NCBI GenBank assembly: GCA_963422655.1
Contig: OY730440.1
Location: 372,001 to 436,000, forward strand
Direction of reading: 5' to 3'
DNA from: CATQHS01 sp963422655
GTDB lineage: Bacteria > Actinomycetota > Acidimicrobiia > Acidimicrobiales > Aldehydirespiratoraceae
DNA length: 64,000 nt
The translations under genes were made by a program, and so were the position numbers. How positions within the stretch are numbered: the stretch's first letter is position 1; each line of letters starts with the position of its first letter. Of the stretch, positions 17,417 to 26,425 are shown piece after piece. Under the pieces are notes generated by a model. That model did not search any database, was not told the origin of the DNA, and was given only the letters and a program-made list of their open reading frames with translations.

Positions 17417-20400
17417 ATGGCCGATTCGAACAATTCCGACTCGAACAATTCCGATTCGAACAATTCCATAGCCTCAACGGGCGCCGTGGGCCCCAACGCC
17501 TGGCTCGTGGACGAGATGCGAGCCCGTTGGCAGGCCGATCCGGACTTGGTCGATGCGCAATGGCGAAATCTGTTCGAGGGGGACGACAGCTCGGTCCGGC
17601 TCACCGCCGAGCCTTTGCTCTGCGGTACCGCCGGGTCGAGTGCGAACCCCGAGCCTCATCTGACCCCGACGATCGACACCACCGCGACCGTCGTCGGCCC
17701 GCCACCGGTGAGGATCCCTGAGCCCCGACCGACGCCAGCTCCCCGACCGGGCCGGGCCCCGGACCCCACGAGGCCCGACCCGGCCGTGGAGGGCGATGCC
17801 ATCGTCGGCGTCGGGGCCCGCATCGCGGCCAACATGGAGGCCAGCCTGACCGTACCCACCGCCACCAGCTTTCGGGATGTACCGGCTCGATTGCTGGAGG
17901 TCAACCGTCAGATAGTCAACGGTCATCTGGGCCGCAAGCTGGGGGGCAAGGTCTCGTTCACCCATCTGATCGGCTACGCGGTGGTGCGAGCCATTTCTGA
18001 TGCGGTGCCGGCCATGAAGCACACCTTCACCACCGGCCCCGACGGCAAGCCCCGGATCGTTCGCCATCGCCACATCGGGCTCGGCATAGCCGTCGACACA
18101 GCGCTATCCGACGGCAGCCGAAGCCTGGTCGTGCCGTGCATTGCCGACGCCGACACCCTGGAGTTCAAGGACTTCGTGGACCGCTACGAGGATCAGATCC
18201 GAAAGGTGCGCGCCAATCGCGCCACTGCTGATGACCTGGCCGGTGTCACGGTCACCGTCACCAACCCCGGTGTCGTCGGCACCCGGGGGTCGGTCCCTCG
18301 GCTCATGACCGGTCAGGGACTGATCGTAGGGATCGGGGCCCTGGCCTACCCGACCGAGTACGAGGCCGCCGATCCGGCCGTTCTGGCCGACTTGGGGGTG
18401 GGCAAGCTGGTCACCATCTCCAGCACCTATGACCATCGCATCATCGGCGGCGTCGAGTCGGGGTTGTTCCTCCAGAGGGTCCACGACCTCTTACTGGGCG
18501 AGAGCGATTTCTACGTCGAAGTGTTCCGCTCCCTGAACATCCCCTACGAAGCGGTTCGCTGGCGACGCGACGTCAACCCGGTGGATCGCGATGCGGGCAT
18601 GCTCGAAAAGCAGGCCAAGGTGAACCAGCTCATCAACCAGTACCGGGTGCGGGGGCATCTCATCGCCGATCTCGATCCTCTCCGGGTCAAGGAGCCCGAG
18701 ATGCACGCCGAGCTCGACCCTGCCACCTACGGGCTCACCATCTGGGACCTCGAACGCGAGTTCCTGACCGGGAGCGAGACCGGTATCTACGCCACCGTCG
18801 GCGGCCAACGGCGCATGCGGCTCGGCGAACTGCTGGGAGTGCTGCGCGACGCCTACTGCCGCACGGTCGGCGTCGAATACATGCACACCCAGGACCCGGT
18901 CGAGAAGCGCTGGCTTCAAGAGCACATCGAGGGGGCCGACATCACTATGCGTCCCGGCGATCAGCGCCACATACTCTCCCGCCTCAACGCGGCCGAAGCG
19001 CTGGAGACCTTTCTGGGCACCAAGTACGTGGGCCAGAAGCGATTCGGCTTGGAGGGGGCGGAGTCGGCCATCCCCGTCATCGACGCCATCTTGGCCGAGG
19101 CCGCTGACGAGGGGCTGGCCGAGGTAATCATGGGAATGGCTCACCGGGGTCGGCTCAACGTGCTGGTCAACATCGTGGGCAAAACTTACACCGAGCTCTT
19201 CAGCCAGTTCGAGGGAGGGATCACCGAAGATGCCATTCAGGGCAGCGGTGACGTCAAGTACCACTTGGGCCAGACCGGTACCTACACCAGTCCGAGCGGT
19301 AACTCGATTCCGGTGACCGTGGCCGCCAACCCTTCCCATCTGGAAGCGGTCGACCCAGTGGTGGTGGGCATGGCTCGAGCCCGCATGGATGGTATCGATC
19401 AAGACGCCGGCTACGACCCGTACCCGGTGCTGCCCCTGCTCGTTCACGGTGACGCCGCCTTCGCGGGCCAAGGGGTGGTAGCCGAGACGCTCAATCTGAG
19501 CCAGATCCGGGGTTACCGGGTGGGAGGCACCATCCACCTGATCATCAACAATCAACTCGGGTTCACCACGACCCCCGAGGCGGCCCGATCGAGCGAGTAC
19601 TCCACCGACGTGGCCAAGATGATCGGCTCTCCCATCTTCCACGTCAACGGTGACGACCCCGAAGCTTGCGTACGGGTGGCCCGCATCGCCTTCGCCTACC
19701 GACAGGCCTTCGACAAGGACGTGGTGATCGACATGATCTGCTACCGGCGCCACGGCCACAACGAGGGCGACGACCCGAGCTACACCCTGCCGGAGATGTA
19801 CCGTCGTATCGACGCCAAGCCGACGGTGCGCGAGCAGTACACCACCGCCCTCATGAAACGGGGCGACCTGACCGCCGAGGAGGCCGACGCCGCCTTGGAC
19901 GACTTCCGGAGCCAGCTCCAAGCTGCTCTCGACGAGACCCGAGACAGCGCCCCGCCCGCTCAGACCCGGGCCCGGCCCGCGCCCGAACCCGCAGGCGTCC
20001 TGCCTCACGTCCGTACCGCCATCGACCGGGCCACCATCGACCGCGTCAATGCGGCGCTTCGCACGATCCCTGCGGGTTTCACAGTCCACCCCAAGCTGGC
20101 CCGGCAATTCGAGCAGCGCGACGAGATGTTTCGGTCCGGCGAGATCGACTGGGCACTGGGAGAGGCCATCGCTTTCGGATCCCTGCTCATGGAGGGCACG
20201 TCGCTGCGACTGGCCGGCCAGGACTCCCGTCGGGGCACCTTCTCGCACCGCCACTCCACCCTCGTCGACTACCAAACCGGTGCCGAGCACACCCCTATGG
20301 GCGCGCTGGGCACGCAAGGGGCCCGGTTCTGGGTGTACGACTCCCTGCTGTCGGAGTACGCCTCCCTGGGATTCGAGTACGGGTACTCGGTAGCCGATCC

Positions 20401-21181
20401 CGACACCCTCGTGGTATGGGAAGCCCAGTTCGGAGACTTCGCCAACGGCGCCCAAGTCGTCATCGACCAGTTCATCGTGGCTGCCGAGGACAAGTGGAGC
20501 CAGCACTCGGGCATCGTCATGCTGTTGCCTCACGGCTACGAAGGCCAGGGACCCGAGCATTCCTCGGCCCGGGTCGAACGTTTCCTGACCTTGGCCGCCG
20601 AGGACAACATCTGTGTTTGCAACGCCACCACCGCGGCCCAGTTCTTCCACCTCCTGCGGCGCCAGGTGATCCACGCCGTGCGCAAGCCCCTGATCGTGTT
20701 CACCCCCAAATCCTTGCTTCGGGCCCGCACCTCGCGATCAAGTGTCGACCACCTGATCTCGGGTACCTTCGAGGAAGTGCTGGGCGACCCCCGCGTCGAA
20801 GACGGAACCATCGATCCCGGCGCGGTCGAGCGGGTGATCCTGTGCAGCGGCAAAGTGGGCTACGACGCCATGGCCCAGCGGGATCGCCGCGAAGCGCCGA
20901 TAGCAGTGGCCCGGGTGGAGCAGCTCTACCCGTGGCCCTTCGCGGCGGTGGCTCACCAACTCGAGCTTTTCGCCGGCGCCGCCGAGATCGTCTGGCTCCA
21001 GGAGGAACCGGAGAACATGGGTCCGTGGAACGCGGTCAAGGGCCGGCTCTACGAAGCCCACGGCCACACCCACACCATCCGCCGGGTGAGCCGGTTCGAG
21101 TCGGGCAGCCCAGCTAGTGGCAGCCCCCGCATACACCTCCAAGAGCACGACGAAATCCTGGAAAGAGCACTGGCAGGCTGA
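17417..21181 (+). CDS. kgd: Multifunctional 2-oxoglutarate metabolism protein (E2-E1 fusion)
   Basis: A 1254-residue TCA-cycle protein of the mycobacterial Kgd/SucA type. The N-terminal helix PNAWLVDEMRARWQ is followed by a Pro-rich linker, a succinyltransferase (E2) domain ending in TYDHRIIGG with the active His near residue 340, and then a full ThDP-dependent E1: GMAHRGRLNVLVN near 576, HGDAAFAGQG near 677, and the pyrimidine-domain MLLPHGYEGQGPEHSSAR. There is no lipoyl domain, as in mycobacteria, where a separate E2 supplies it. ATG 17417 is preferred; ATG 17402 is an in-frame alternative. The N-terminus carries three SNNSD repeats. Confidence 0.95.
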   Translation: MADSNNSDSNNSDSNNSIASTGAVGPNAWLVDEMRARWQADPDLVDAQWRNLFEGDDSSVRLTAEPLLCGTAGSSANPEPHLTPTIDTTATVVGPPPVRIPEPRPTPAPRPGRAPDPTRPDPAVEGDAIVGVGARIAANMEASLTVPTATSFRDVPARLLEVNRQIVNGHLGRKLGGKVSFTHLIGYAVVRAISDAVPAMKHTFTTGPDGKPRIVRHRHIGLGIAVDTALSDGSRSLVVPCIADADTLEFKDFVDRYEDQIRKVRANRATADDLAGVTVTVTNPGVVGTRGSVPRLMTGQGLIVGIGALAYPTEYEAADPAVLADLGVGKLVTISSTYDHRIIGGVESGLFLQRVHDLLLGESDFYVEVFRSLNIPYEAVRWRRDVNPVDRDAGMLEKQAKVNQLINQYRVRGHLIADLDPLRVKEPEMHAELDPATYGLTIWDLEREFLTGSETGIYATVGGQRRMRLGELLGVLRDAYCRTVGVEYMHTQDPVEKRWLQEHIEGADITMRPGDQRHILSRLNAAEALETFLGTKYVGQKRFGLEGAESAIPVIDAILAEAADEGLAEVIMGMAHRGRLNVLVNIVGKTYTELFSQFEGGITEDAIQGSGDVKYHLGQTGTYTSPSGNSIPVTVAANPSHLEAVDPVVVGMARARMDGIDQDAGYDPYPVLPLLVHGDAAFAGQGVVAETLNLSQIRGYRVGGTIHLIINNQLGFTTTPEAARSSEYSTDVAKMIGSPIFHVNGDDPEACVRVARIAFAYRQAFDKDVVIDMICYRRHGHNEGDDPSYTLPEMYRRIDAKPTVREQYTTALMKRGDLTAEEADAALDDFRSQLQAALDETRDSAPPAQTRARPAPEPAGVLPHVRTAIDRATIDRVNAALRTIPAGFTVHPKLARQFEQRDEMFRSGEIDWALGEAIAFGSLLMEGTSLRLAGQDSRRGTFSHRHSTLVDYQTGAEHTPMGALGTQGARFWVYDSLLSEYASLGFEYGYSVADPDTLVVWEAQFGDFANGAQVVIDQFIVAAEDKWSQHSGIVMLLPHGYEGQGPEHSSARVERFLTLAAEDNICVCNATTAAQFFHLLRRQVIHAVRKPLIVFTPKSLLRARTSRSSVDHLISGTFEEVLGDPRVEDGTIDPGAVERVILCSGKVGYDAMAQRDRREAPIAVARVEQLYPWPFAAVAHQLELFAGAAEIVWLQEEPENMGPWNAVKGRLYEAHGHTHTIRRVSRFESGSPASGSPRIHLQEHDEILERALAG
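17423..17467 (+). repeat. Three 15-bp in-frame repeats at kgd N-terminus
   Basis: Three copies of GATTCGAACAATTCC (the middle one with one change) encode SNNSD-type repeats just after the start codon, in a stretch unlike the GC-rich surroundings. Confidence 0.9.
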
Positions 21182-21223
21182 AGGCCTGCTGGTGGCACTC
21201 GAGCGTGTGACCCGGATCTACAG

Positions 21224-22009
21224 GTGACCCTGAACCGACCGGTGGATCGAGACGACCATCGGCTGGCAGCCGAGCTGGCCACCCAAGCAGGCCGACTGCT
21301 GGTGGAACTGCGGAGACGTTTGGTGGACAGCGGGGCGCCGACACTGGCGCTGCGAGCCGAAGGCGATCGCCGATCCCACCGGTTCCTGGCCGACCGACTG
21401 GCCGCGGCCCGCCCCTGCGACGCCGTACTGTCCGAGGAGGCCTACGACGACGGGACCCGGCTCGGAGCTGACCGGGTCTGGATCATCGATCCCCTCGACG
21501 GCACCCGAGAGTTCTCCGAGCCGCCCCGACCGGACTGGGCCGTGCACGTGGCTCTGGTGGCATCAGAACGGCCGGTGGCGGGAGCGGTGGCATTGCCTGC
21601 GGCCGGCCTCACCTTGTCGACCCTGGAACCTCCCGAGCCGTTACCGGTTTCGGGTGGACGACCCCGGCTGGTCATGTCCCGGGCCCGGGCCCCGGTTCCG
21701 GCGCTGCTGGTGGCCCAGGCGTTGGGGGCCGACCTGTTGCTCATGGGATCGGCCGGAGCCAAGGCCATGGCCGTGGTCCGGGGCCGAGCCGACATCTACC
21801 TCCACAGCGGGGGCCAGAAGGAGTGGGACTCCTGCGCGCCGGTGGCCGTGGCCGAAGCGGCCGGGTGCTTCACCAGCCGCTTGGACGGGAGCGAGCTGCG
21901 CTACAACCAGCCCGATGTCTACCTGCCCGACCTGCTCATCTGCCGGCCCGAACTGGCCGGGGCGGTGTTGGCCGTCCTCGGCGCCGAGCCTGGAGCCGGG
22001 ACCGGATGA
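21224..22009 (+). CDS. cysQ: 3'(2'),5'-bisphosphate nucleotidase (inositol monophosphatase family)
   Basis: A 261-residue Mg-dependent phosphatase that clears 3'-phosphoadenosine-5'-phosphate from sulfate assimilation. SEEAYDD, IDPLDGTREF (metal site) and the C-terminal GGQKEWDSCAPVAVAEAAG are the three family motifs. GTG 21224 was chosen; another GTG lies about 20 bases upstream out of frame. Transcribed after kgd with a 42-bp gap. Its 3' end overlaps the ABC1 kinase gene antisense by 74 bp. Confidence 0.9.
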   Translation: MTLNRPVDRDDHRLAAELATQAGRLLVELRRRLVDSGAPTLALRAEGDRRSHRFLADRLAAARPCDAVLSEEAYDDGTRLGADRVWIIDPLDGTREFSEPPRPDWAVHVALVASERPVAGAVALPAAGLTLSTLEPPEPLPVSGGRPRLVMSRARAPVPALLVAQALGADLLLMGSAGAKAMAVVRGRADIYLHSGGQKEWDSCAPVAVAEAAGCFTSRLDGSELRYNQPDVYLPDLLICRPELAGAVLAVLGAEPGAGTG

Positions 22010-23501
22010 GAGCCCGACGTTCTCGTAGCTGCTGGTAGGTCATGGTCTCGACCGACTCGTCCACGCCGAAGGCGGCCTTGACCCCGCGGTCGTCGAAGGC
22101 GTAGTCGGCCGGATCCATGCCCACCTCTCGAGCCAGCCGGTCGCCGTGGGTGGCTGCGAAGTAGCCGGCTACGTGGGCGATTTCACCGAACAGGTCGATG
22201 TCGGGGGCGAGCCGGGCTATGGCACCGTCCAAGAACATGAGATTCTTGACAAACAACATGAGCTCTTTGGGGACTCGGGCGCCGTAGGACAGCAAGGCCC
22301 TCACCACCCGTTGGAGCTCGGCCACCAGCGCCTCGGCCGGCAGGGAGGTCGGGTCGAGAGTCTCGTCGTACAGCCCGAGGTCGGCGGCGACAGCACCGAG
22401 GTCGGTGTCGGGCGGCAGAGCTCCGAGGTCTCGAACCGCCGCCAACTGACCAGCCGTGTCGTTGGTCGTCCCGGCGATGAGCAGCCGCACGAATGCGAGC
22501 CGTTTGGCTCGGCTCATGCGACCGGTGATCCCGAAGTCGAGCAAGACGATGCGGCCGTCGGGCCTCACGAATACGTTGCCGCCGTGTAGGTCGCCGTGGA
22601 ACACGCCGTGCACCAGAGCACCCTCCATGAACCCGATCATTCCGGCCCGAACGACGGCTGCGGGGTCCACGCCGTTGCGGTGGTAAGAGTCGAGGTCGTC
22701 GAACCCGAACCCGTCCAGCTTCTCCATCACCAGCACCCGTTTGGTGACCAGCTCGCAGTGGGGCCGGGGAATGACGAACCGGCGCTGGTCGAGATCGGCG
22801 AACACCCGGGCCAGTTCCAACATGTTGTCGGCCTCGATCCGGAAGTCGAGCTCCTCGGAGATGGTGGCGGCGAACACCTCCACCAGAGCGGGCGGGTTGG
22901 CCAGGGCCGCAGCCGGGATGCGCCCAACCAGATGGGGGGCCAGCCATGCCATCACGTGCAGGTCGAGATGCACCAGCCTGTCTACGGTCGGACGCTGGAC
23001 CTTGACCACCACCTCGGTGCCGTCGATCAGGGTGGCGGCGTGAACCTGGGCGATCGAGGCCGCAGCCAGAGGGCACCGGTCGAAGCTGGAGAACACCTGA
23101 TCGAGCGGGCGCCCTAGATCGGCCTCGACCACGCCGCGAACGGTGGCGAAGGTCTCACCGGGTACCTTGTCCCGGCATCGAGACATCTCGGCCACCAGCT
23201 CGGCCGGAAAGATGCCAGCCCCGCTGCTGAGAATCTGACCGAGCTTGACATAGGTGGGACCGAGCCGTTCGGCCGCCATCCGGAGCCGTCGCGACAGGTC
23301 GGCCGTCGAGTCCGAGCCACCCCGCCGCCGACCGACCACCAACCATTTCACCAGTGCCCACCCGATGAACCGCAACACGGTGACGGCTCTGCGTACTGGC
23401 GGCCACCGGGGCGGTGAGATCAGACTCGGGAGCCGCCGACCGATGTCGGCGCGCAGTCGGGGCACCGCCGAATCCTCCGCCATCACCTGATCATCGGCCA
23501 T
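21936..23501 (-). CDS. ABC1/AarF (UbiB-like) atypical kinase
   Basis: A 521-residue membrane-associated atypical kinase/ATPase. LGPTYVKLGQILS is the family KxGQ motif; AAASIAQVHAA is the alanine-rich nucleotide loop, followed by VVVKVQRP (lysine), HGDLHGGNVFV (catalytic loop) and LLDFGITGRM (DFG). UbiB/COQ8 relatives act in quinone biosynthesis or lipid handling; the actinobacterial role is unclear. It starts at ATG 23501, 38 bp from the divergent nucS start. Confidence 0.9.
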   Translation of the reverse strand: MADDQVMAEDSAVPRLRADIGRRLPSLISPPRWPPVRRAVTVLRFIGWALVKWLVVGRRRGGSDSTADLSRRLRMAAERLGPTYVKLGQILSSGAGIFPAELVAEMSRCRDKVPGETFATVRGVVEADLGRPLDQVFSSFDRCPLAAASIAQVHAATLIDGTEVVVKVQRPTVDRLVHLDLHVMAWLAPHLVGRIPAAALANPPALVEVFAATISEELDFRIEADNMLELARVFADLDQRRFVIPRPHCELVTKRVLVMEKLDGFGFDDLDSYHRNGVDPAAVVRAGMIGFMEGALVHGVFHGDLHGGNVFVRPDGRIVLLDFGITGRMSRAKRLAFVRLLIAGTTNDTAGQLAAVRDLGALPPDTDLGAVAADLGLYDETLDPTSLPAEALVAELQRVVRALLSYGARVPKELMLFVKNLMFLDGAIARLAPDIDLFGEIAHVAGYFAATHGDRLAREVGMDPADYAFDDRGVKAAFGVDESVETMTYQQLRERRALIRSRLQARRRGRPTPPRPVRAGR

Positions 23502-23527
23502 CTCGGCCAGTGTGGCCTGAACCCAGC

Positions 23528-23533
23528 TACCTT
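23528..23533 (+). promoter_or_regulatory. Likely -10 box, leaderless start of nucS
   Basis: TACCTT lies exactly six bases before the nucS ATG at 23540, with no Shine-Dalgarno sequence. Confidence 0.5.
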
Positions 23534-23539
23534 CCGACC

Positions 23540-24208
23540 ATGCGACTCGTGATCGCTCGTTGCACCGTCGACTACGAAGGGCGCCTTCGAGCCCACCTCC
23601 CCGAAGCGGTCCGGCTGATCATGATCAAGGCCGACGGGTGCCTGGCCGTGCACGCCGACGGTGGCGCATACAAACCCCTCAACTGGATGAACGCCCCCAA
23701 CCGCTTGATCGTGGACGATGAGACAGGAGTATGGAAGGCCATCGCCCCTCGGACCGGCGACACTCTCACCATCACGGTCAGCGAGATAATCTCCGACACT
23801 GTCCACCAGATGGGAACCGATCCCGGGCTGTCCAAGGACGGGGTGGAAGCCCACCTCCAGGAATTGCTGGCCGCCGACCCAGCCGCCGTCGCCGAGGACC
23901 TGACCCTGGTTCGCCGGGAGTACCCCACCGGAATCGGGCCGGTAGATTTGCTCTGCCGCGACGCCACCGGCGCCGCCATCGCAATCGAGGTCAAGAGACG
24001 GGGCGAGATCGACGGAGTGGAACAACTAAGTCGCTACCTCGAATGTCTCAACCGAGATCCCGGCCTGCGCCCGGTCCGCGGCATGCTAGTGGCCCAGCAG
24101 ATAAGACCTCAGGCCAAGGTGTTGGCGGCCGGTCGCGGCATCGACTGCATGGAGGTCGACTACGACGAGCTTCGAGGAGTCGAGTCGCCCCACCTGCGGC
24201 TCTTCTGA
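23540..24208 (+). CDS. nucS: Mismatch-specific endonuclease NucS/EndoMS
   Basis: A 222-residue nuclease that cuts both strands at mismatches and replaces MutS-MutL in most Actinobacteria and some Archaea. N-terminal beta domain MRLVIARCTVDYEGRL; catalytic core GPVDLLCRD...AIAIEVKRRG with the Asp, Glu and Lys of a RecB-like site; QLSRYLE helix and a tail ending HLRLF. In known NucS proteins the C-terminus contacts the beta clamp. The ATG at 23540 is supported by the start of the family N-terminus and by the leaderless -10 box. Confidence 0.95.
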   Translation: MRLVIARCTVDYEGRLRAHLPEAVRLIMIKADGCLAVHADGGAYKPLNWMNAPNRLIVDDETGVWKAIAPRTGDTLTITVSEIISDTVHQMGTDPGLSKDGVEAHLQELLAADPAAVAEDLTLVRREYPTGIGPVDLLCRDATGAAIAIEVKRRGEIDGVEQLSRYLECLNRDPGLRPVRGMLVAQQIRPQAKVLAAGRGIDCMEVDYDELRGVESPHLRLF

Positions 24209-24269
24209 CCGATCGACTTGTCCGACCGATTGATTCCGATGACTTGGCGAAGAGGCTGACGGAGCCACG

Positions 24270-26135
24270 ATGAGGCGACATCTCAAAGTCGGAGCCATCG
24301 CGGTCGGGGTCGGAGTCGTGACCTTCCTGTCGGCTTGGGTGGTCGACGACGTAGTGAACGGGACTGATATCCGCAGAGGAACCCACGTAGCCGGCTTCGA
24401 CGTTGGCGGGCTGGACCGCGACCAAGCGACCGAGGTCATCGAAGAGCTGAGCGAGGCCGTAGCGACGACCACCATCGATCTGCAGTTGGGGGACCGTACC
24501 GTTTCCTTCAATGCGTCCGCTCTCGGCGTTTCTCTCGACTCCAGCGCTACCGTGGCGGCGGCCGCGGCAGGCCAGCCCGCCGTGGTCGCCCGACCCGCCG
24601 TCTGGCTGAGTGACTTTTTCACCGACCGTAACGTGGCCCCGGTGATCACGGTCGATGCTGGACGGATGGCAGCGGCCATGACTGCCACCGACACCGTTCG
24701 CGGGCCCCCGAGAATCGCTCTGGACAACGGTGTCTTCGAGCCGGTGCTCGCCACCGAGGTACCGGTACCGGACTACAACCGGTTGGCCGAAATCCTCAGC
24801 GCCGCGGTCTCTGCCGACCCCGGAGCCGGCCTCAGGGCTCCCGTTCCGACTTCCGGCACCGTCATTCCCGGAGTCGAGCCAGCCCGGTCCCTGGCCCGGC
24901 GAGCCAACCAGATCACTGCCGACGGAGCGCGGATACGACTCCAGGGAACCGAACCGATCTTCACTATCGACCCCGATGTCCTGCGAGAGCTTGTCGTGGT
25001 GCGCGACGGGCCCCCGGCCCATCTGGGCCTCGACTCCGACCGGGTCGACTCCACATTGTCGAGACTGCTGGCCGCTATCAGCACCAAAGGCACCCCGGCT
25101 ACCTTTGCCCTCGACGAGGACGGCTCCGTCGAGATCATCGGAGGTGAGGCCGGCTCTACCTGCTGCGGCCCCGGCGCGGCCGAGGTGCTGTTCGACGGCT
25201 TGGTGTCGGGCCGGTCGGTGATCGAGGTCCCCGCATCGCCCCGGCCTCATCCCCAGGGGCGGGAGTGGGCTGCCTCCCTGGGAGTCGAAGAGGTGGTGGG
25301 CAAGTTCACCACCAGGTTCGTCGCCGGTCAGAGCCGGGTCCGCAACATCGCCCGTATCTCCGAGCTGACCCGGGGCGTCCTAATCGCTCCAGGCCAGCAG
25401 TTCTCGGTCAACGATTTTATCGGTCCCAGAACCCGGGCCAAGGGATTCGTGACCGCCGGAGTGATCTACAGGGGAGTATTCGTGAATGACGTGGGAGGGG
25501 GCATATCCCAGTACGCCACCACCCTGTTCAACGCTGCCTTCTTCGCTGGCCTCGACTTCGTCAACTACCAGAGTCACAGTATCTATATCAGCCGGTACCC
25601 CTACGGCCGGGAGGCGACCCTGTCGTACCCGGAACCCGATCTGGTGATCGAGAACAACACCCCGTACACGGTGATGCTCTGGCCCACCACCACCGACTCG
25701 TCGATCACTGTCCTGCTCTACTCCACTCCTTGGGTCACCGGAGAGCAGACGGGCCAGTCCCGACGTAAAGCTGGTGCCTGTACCCGGGTTACGACCGAAC
25801 GCACCCGCACCTGGCTCGTGGACGGCCGCACCGAGACCGACACGGTTATGGCTCGGTACCGTCCCGAAGGCTTGAAATGTGACGGAACCTCCTCGGTCCC
25901 CACCACGACGACCCTTCCGCCAGAACCCGAACCAGAACCACAACCCGGCGAACCAGAACCCTCCACCCCAGAACCAGAACTCGAACCAGAACCACAACCC
26001 GGCGAACCAGAACCCTCCACCCCAGAACCAGAACCCGAACCCGGCGAACCCGAACCCTCCACCCCAGAACCAGAACTCGAACCCGGCGAACCCGAACCAG
26101 AACCAGCCCCGAGCGTTACCTCAGCGGTGCCATGA
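24270..26135 (+). CDS. VanW family cell-envelope protein with Pro/Glu-rich tail
   Basis: A 621-residue predicted exported protein. One N-terminal helix (residues about 7-25) serves as signal anchor, followed by two PG-binding-4-type (YoaR) domains. The VanW domain (about 355-490) contains FSVNDFIGPRTRAKGF, GGGISQYATTLFNAAFFAG and SYPEPDLVIENNTPY. The tail from about residue 550 is repeats of EPEPEP, QPGEPEPS and TPEPE. VanW proteins are linked to the cell wall, but their reaction is unknown. The stop overlaps the next remnant ORF (ATGA). Confidence 0.9.
   Translation: MRRHLKVGAIAVGVGVVTFLSAWVVDDVVNGTDIRRGTHVAGFDVGGLDRDQATEVIEELSEAVATTTIDLQLGDRTVSFNASALGVSLDSSATVAAAAAGQPAVVARPAVWLSDFFTDRNVAPVITVDAGRMAAAMTATDTVRGPPRIALDNGVFEPVLATEVPVPDYNRLAEILSAAVSADPGAGLRAPVPTSGTVIPGVEPARSLARRANQITADGARIRLQGTEPIFTIDPDVLRELVVVRDGPPAHLGLDSDRVDSTLSRLLAAISTKGTPATFALDEDGSVEIIGGEAGSTCCGPGAAEVLFDGLVSGRSVIEVPASPRPHPQGREWAASLGVEEVVGKFTTRFVAGQSRVRNIARISELTRGVLIAPGQQFSVNDFIGPRTRAKGFVTAGVIYRGVFVNDVGGGISQYATTLFNAAFFAGLDFVNYQSHSIYISRYPYGREATLSYPEPDLVIENNTPYTVMLWPTTTDSSITVLLYSTPWVTGEQTGQSRRKAGACTRVTTERTRTWLVDGRTETDTVMARYRPEGLKCDGTSSVPTTTTLPPEPEPEPQPGEPEPSTPEPELEPEPQPGEPEPSTPEPEPEPGEPEPSTPEPELEPGEPEPEPAPSVTSAVP
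25917..26111 (+). repeat. Pro/Glu-coding tandem repeat array
   Basis: Imperfect repeats built from CCAGAACC/CGAACC units with embedded CCCGGCGAACC and CCCTCCACC blocks encode the acidic proline-rich tail of the VanW protein. Longer units of about 60 bases recur (GEPEPSTPEPE). Such arrays are prone to length change. Confidence 0.85.
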
Positions 26136-26425
26136 CAACCGGCATGCAACGACTGTCACGCGGCCCAGAAACGCTGACGTGGCGTATCGAGCACAACCCC
26201 AGGCTGCGCTCCCCCGTCACCGCGGTGGCAGTACTCGACGGCCTCGACAACTGACTGTCGGCGCTGGCTCAGTTACCCATGAACGTCACCGACCCCAACA
26301 TCACCCTTCTGAGCCACGGCGGGCGAGCCCATGTCGGGATCGTCACCGACCAGGCTGCCGTCCGTGACGGTCCGAGGCTCACCCGGCACCTCGCCGCCGG
26401 CTTCGATCCGGTGTGCGAAGGATGA
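26132..26425 (+). pseudogene. Decayed wax-ester/diacylglycerol acyltransferase (WS/DGAT) remnant
   Basis: One frame, broken by TGA at 26252-26254. The first 40 residues (LSRGPETLTWRIEHNPRLRS, VTAVAVLDGLDN) resemble the N-terminus of WS/DGAT O-acyltransferases. The 56 after the stop (NVTDPNITLLSHGGRAHVGI, VTDQAAV, HLAAGFDPV) resemble the end of the C-terminal DUF1298 domain. The middle, including the HHxxxDG catalytic motif of roughly 370 residues, is missing. The start overlaps the VanW stop (ATGA) and the end overlaps the next gene's ATG, so the operon joints survived the deletion. A short real protein pair is less likely. Confidence 0.6.

Noticed and set aside
18491..20674. 727-residue minus-strand ORF opposite kgd
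   Set aside because: Antisense shadow of a clearly real gene; composition His/Gly/Val-rich and no domain motif.
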